Shown: positions 15,045-17,615 of the stretch, piece by piece
Layout of the letters: every line of letters begins with the position of its first letter
Numbering within the stretch: the stretch's first letter is position 1
Origin: an uncultured Caulobacteraceae bacterium
GTDB lineage: Bacteria > Pseudomonadota > Alphaproteobacteria > Caulobacterales > Caulobacteraceae
NCBI GenBank assembly: GCA_937910255.1
Contig: CALEOQ010000484.1
Span: forward strand, 1-17,615
Direction: 5' to 3'
Length of the DNA: 17,615 bases
Notes under the pieces: generated by a model
The model's database searches: none
What the model was told of the DNA's origin: nothing
The model's input: the letters and a program-made list of their open reading frames with translations, nothing else
Translations under genes and position numbers: made by a program

Positions 15045-17015
15045 ATGCCCGCACAGCTCCAGACCATGGCCGACGCCATCCGTGTCCTTTCCATGGACGC
15101 CGTCCACCGCGCCAAGTCGGGGCACCAGGGGATGCCCATGGGCATGGCCGACGTGGCCGCCGTCCTGTGGTCGAAGTTCCTGAAGTATGACGCCGCGGCG
15201 CCTGACTGGGCCGACCGCGACCGTTTCGTGCTCTCGGCCGGCCACGGCTCGATGCTGATCTATTCGCTCCTGCACCTGACCGGGTTCGAAGACGTCACCA
15301 TGGAAGAGATCCAGAACTTCCGTCAGTGGGGCTCCAAGACCGCCGGCCACCCCGAATACGGCCATACCCCGGGCGTCGAGACCACCACCGGCCCCCTGGG
15401 CCAGGGCCTGGCCACCGCCGTGGGCATGGCCATGGCCGAGCGTCACCTGGCCGGCCGGTTCGGCGATGACCTGGTGGACCACCGCACCTGGGTGGTGGCC
15501 GGCGACGGCTGCCTGATGGAGGGCGTCAGCCAGGAGGCCATCTCCATGGCCGGGCGCTTCAAGCTGCACAAGCTGACCGTCCTGTTCGACGACAACAACA
15601 CCACCATCGACGGCGAGGCGACCATCGCCGAGACCGGCGACCAGATGGCCCGCTTCAAGGCCGCCGGCTGGGCGGTGAAGGCCGTGGACGGCCACGACTT
15701 CGGCAAGATCGCCGCGGCCCTGCGTTGGGCCACCCGGCAGGACAAGCCGACCATGATCGCCTGCAAGACCAAGATTTCGAAGGGCGCCGGCCGCAAGGAA
15801 GGCGACCCCCACAGCCACGGCTACACCCTGTTCGACGACGAGATCGCCGATTCCCGCATGGCCATGGGCTGGAGCCACGAGCCCTTCGTCATCCCCGATG
15901 AGGTCTACAAGCCCTGGCGCGCGGCGGGCCGGAAGGGCCGCAAGGTCCGCAAGAGCTGGGAAAAGGCCCTGGGCGCCTCGCCGCTGAAAGCTGAATTCCA
16001 GCGGGCCATGGCCGGCGAACTGCCCGCTGAGGCCTTCGCGCGCCTGGACGCCCACATCGCCGAAATGGCCAAGAGCGCGCCGGCCAACGCCACGCGGGTC
16101 CATTCCGGCGCTGCGCTCGAGCAGCTGGTGCCCGCCATCCCGGAAATGGTCGGCGGCTCGGCCGACCTGACCGGCTCGAACAACACCTTCGTCAAGGGCA
16201 CACCGGCCTTTGACGCGCCGGACTATGCCGGCCGCTACGTGCACTATGGCATCCGCGAGCACGGCATGGCCGCGGCCATGAACGGCATGGCCCTGCACGG
16301 GGGCGTCATCCCCTATTCCGGCACCTTCATGGTGTTCTCGGACTACAGCCGCCCGGCCATCCGACTGGGCGCCCTGATGGGCGTGCGGGTGATCCATGTG
16401 ATGACCCATGACTCCATCGGCCTGGGCGAAGACGGCCCCACCCACCAGCCGGTGGAGCACCTGGCCTCCCTGCGGGCCATGCCGAACCTGAACGTCTATC
16501 GCCCGGCCGACGCGGTCGAGGCCGCCGAGTGCTGGAAGCTGGCCCTGTCGACGCCCACCACGCCCTCGATCATGGCCCTGTCGCGGCAGAAGGTCCCGGC
16601 CGCCCGGACCGAGCCTGCGGGCGAGAACCTGTCGGCCCGCGGCGCCTATGAGCTGCGCGCTGCCGACGGCGAGGCCAAGGCCACCCTCTTCGCCACTGGC
16701 TCTGAGGTCTCCATCGCGCTGGCGGCCCGCGACCTGCTGCAGACCCGCGGCGTGCCGACCCGGGTGGTCTCGGTTCCCTGCTGGGAGTTGTTCGCCGCCC
16801 AGACGCCGGAATACCGCGCCTCGGTGATCGGCAAGGCCCCGGTCCGCGCGGCGGTGGAAGCCGCCGTCAGCCTGGGCTGGGAGCGGTTCATCGGTGAGGA
16901 CGGCGTCTTCATCGGCATGAGCGGCTTCGGCGCCAGCGCCCCCTATGAGCGGCTCTACAAGGAATTCGGCATCACCGCGCAGGCCGTGGCCGACGCCATC
17001 CAGGCCAAGGTCTAG
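15045..17015 (+). CDS. tkt: Transketolase
   Basis: A full-length 656-residue thiamine diphosphate enzyme that moves two-carbon units between sugar phosphates in the non-oxidative pentose phosphate pathway. Visible residues are H27 in SGHQG, H67 in AGHGSM, GPLGQG (116-121), the ThDP/metal motif GDGCLMEG (153-160) ending in DDNN (182-185), DLTGSN (374-379), the catalytic E405 in GIREHGMAAAMNG and GEDGPTHQPVEHLASLR (461-477). The ATG at 15045 keeps the normal N-terminus (LQTMADAIRVLSMDAVHRAKSGH), though its ribosome site (GGAAC) is weak; an in-frame ATG seven codons later lacks one. It is followed 5 nt later by purT. Confidence 0.98.
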   Translation: MPAQLQTMADAIRVLSMDAVHRAKSGHQGMPMGMADVAAVLWSKFLKYDAAAPDWADRDRFVLSAGHGSMLIYSLLHLTGFEDVTMEEIQNFRQWGSKTAGHPEYGHTPGVETTTGPLGQGLATAVGMAMAERHLAGRFGDDLVDHRTWVVAGDGCLMEGVSQEAISMAGRFKLHKLTVLFDDNNTTIDGEATIAETGDQMARFKAAGWAVKAVDGHDFGKIAAALRWATRQDKPTMIACKTKISKGAGRKEGDPHSHGYTLFDDEIADSRMAMGWSHEPFVIPDEVYKPWRAAGRKGRKVRKSWEKALGASPLKAEFQRAMAGELPAEAFARLDAHIAEMAKSAPANATRVHSGAALEQLVPAIPEMVGGSADLTGSNNTFVKGTPAFDAPDYAGRYVHYGIREHGMAAAMNGMALHGGVIPYSGTFMVFSDYSRPAIRLGALMGVRVIHVMTHDSIGLGEDGPTHQPVEHLASLRAMPNLNVYRPADAVEAAECWKLALSTPTTPSIMALSRQKVPAARTEPAGENLSARGAYELRAADGEAKATLFATGSEVSIALAARDLLQTRGVPTRVVSVPCWELFAAQTPEYRASVIGKAPVRAAVEAAVSLGWERFIGEDGVFIGMSGFGASAPYERLYKEFGITAQAVADAIQAKV

Positions 17016-17020
17016 GGGCC

Positions 17021-17457
17021 ATGCGCCTGGGCACGCCGCTCTCGCCAAGCGCCCTGCGCGTCCTGCTGCTGGGCTCGGGCGAGCTTGGCAAGGAGGTGGC
17101 CGTCGAGCTGCAGCGGCTGGGCTGCGAGGTGATCGCCGTCGACCGCTACGCCGATGCGCCGGCCATGCAGGTGGCCCACCGCAGCCACGTCATCGCCATG
17201 ACGGACGCTAAGGCCTTGCGCGGCGTGGTCGAGGCCGAACGGCCGCACCTGATCGTGCCCGAGATCGAGGCCATCGCCACCGACGAGCTGGCGGCCATCG
17301 AGGCTGCGGGCCTGGCCGTGGTGATCCCCACGGCGCGGGCCGCCCAGCTGACCATGAACCGCGAGGGCATTCGCCGCCTGGCCGCCGAAGAGCTTAGCCT
17401 AACCACATCGCCCTACGCCTTCGCCTCGACCGAGGCTGAGCTGGCCGCGGGCGCGGC
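17021..17457 (+). CDS. purT: Formate-dependent GAR transformylase PurT, 3' truncated
   Basis: The first 145 residues of phosphoribosylglycinamide formyltransferase 2, which uses formate and ATP in the third step of purine synthesis. The match to PurT is very strong: RVLLLGSGELGKEV, VIAVDRYADAPAMQVAHRSH, PEIEAIATDEL and LTMNREGIRRLAAEEL, the pre-ATP-grasp domain. The frame runs straight into the right adapter at 17458, so the ATP-grasp domain is missing from the window only because the sequence ends. The ATG at 17021 starts 5 nt after the tkt stop with AGGGG just before it, so it is probably cotranscribed with tkt. Confidence 0.97.
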
Positions 17458-17615
17458 AGATCGGAAGAGCACACGTCTGAACTCCAGTCACGTCGTAATC
17501 TCGTATGCCGTCTTCTGCTTGAAAAAAAACAAGTGCCACTCATACTGCCAAGACGAGATGCCAATACACCACCACCCGACTCCGCACAGTATCCTGCCAG
17601 CTGCCGGCTACCCGA
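17458..17615 (+). other. Illumina P7 indexed adapter and read-through, not genomic
   Basis: Positions 17458-17491 are the TruSeq read-2 adapter (AGATCGGAAGAGCACACG...), 17492-17497 are a six-base index GTCGTA, and 17498-17521 are the P7 flow-cell sequence ending TTCTGCTTG. Eight A follow (17522-17529), then unstructured sequence to the end, as in reads that run past the fragment. None of this is biological. Confidence 0.98.

Noticed and set aside
15024..17048. 674-residue minus-strand frame antisense to tkt
   Set aside because: Shadow of the transketolase codons; no recognisable domain, and tkt is intact on the other strand.

Overview
This window is a 17.3 kb piece of a GC-rich alphaproteobacterial chromosome (positions 131-17457), with Illumina library adapter still attached at both ends. 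Positions 1-130 and 17458-17615 are not genomic. The organism is most likely a member of the Caulobacteraceae (Phenylobacterium or Caulobacter type). This is inferred from the high GC, the tkt / coiled-coil gene / zapA / 5-FCL / ymdB-family order, the many fatty-acid-type dehydrogenases, a groESL operon with a CIRCE element, and an intergenic palindromic repeat of a type I recall from this group. No database search was possible, so the genus is inference.

Left part (131-3448): the 3' end of an MFE-2-like short-chain dehydrogenase converges on a minus-strand pair, GNAT acetyltransferase then Nudix hydrolase, coupled by an ATGA overlap. A REP-like palindromic repeat lies at the convergence point and supplies the last Nudix codons. 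Next, in a gap between minus-strand genes, is a plus-strand small RNA candidate (about 1857-1964) with an intact terminator and the TTTCCTCCCT decamer of the suhB/mmgR (alpha-r8) family. A TauE/SafE-type permease and a second GNAT gene follow.

Middle part (3425-9937): two paralogous acyl-CoA dehydrogenases are divergently transcribed. The 183 bp between them holds a perfect 11+2+11 palindrome, probably a TetR-family operator. A possible 29-codon membrane peptide gene lies before groES-groEL, which has a promoter-like sequence, a slightly degenerate CIRCE and a strong terminator. A small holin-family (YvlD/PF04020-like) membrane protein and a secreted EF-hand protein are divergent.

Right part (9952-17457): on the minus strand the DUF4164-like coiled-coil gene and zapA lead toward 5-formyltetrahydrofolate cyclo-ligase (5-FCL) and a YmdB-family phosphodiesterase. 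In many proteobacteria zapA and 5-FCL are separated only by the 6S RNA gene. Here about 2.8 kb lies between them: a structured non-coding stretch, a small acidic protein of low GC, a decayed 5-FCL fragment with an in-frame stop, and an unrecognised 537-residue protein. This looks like a duplication plus insertion at the 6S locus. No intact 6S gene could be identified with confidence. On the plus strand transketolase is followed 5 nt later by purT, which is cut by the right adapter.

Most genes are housekeeping or common accessory genes. The parts most worth a second look are the rebuilt zapA-5-FCL interval, the suhB-like RNA, the operator between the dehydrogenase paralogs, and the repeat forming the Nudix C-terminus.
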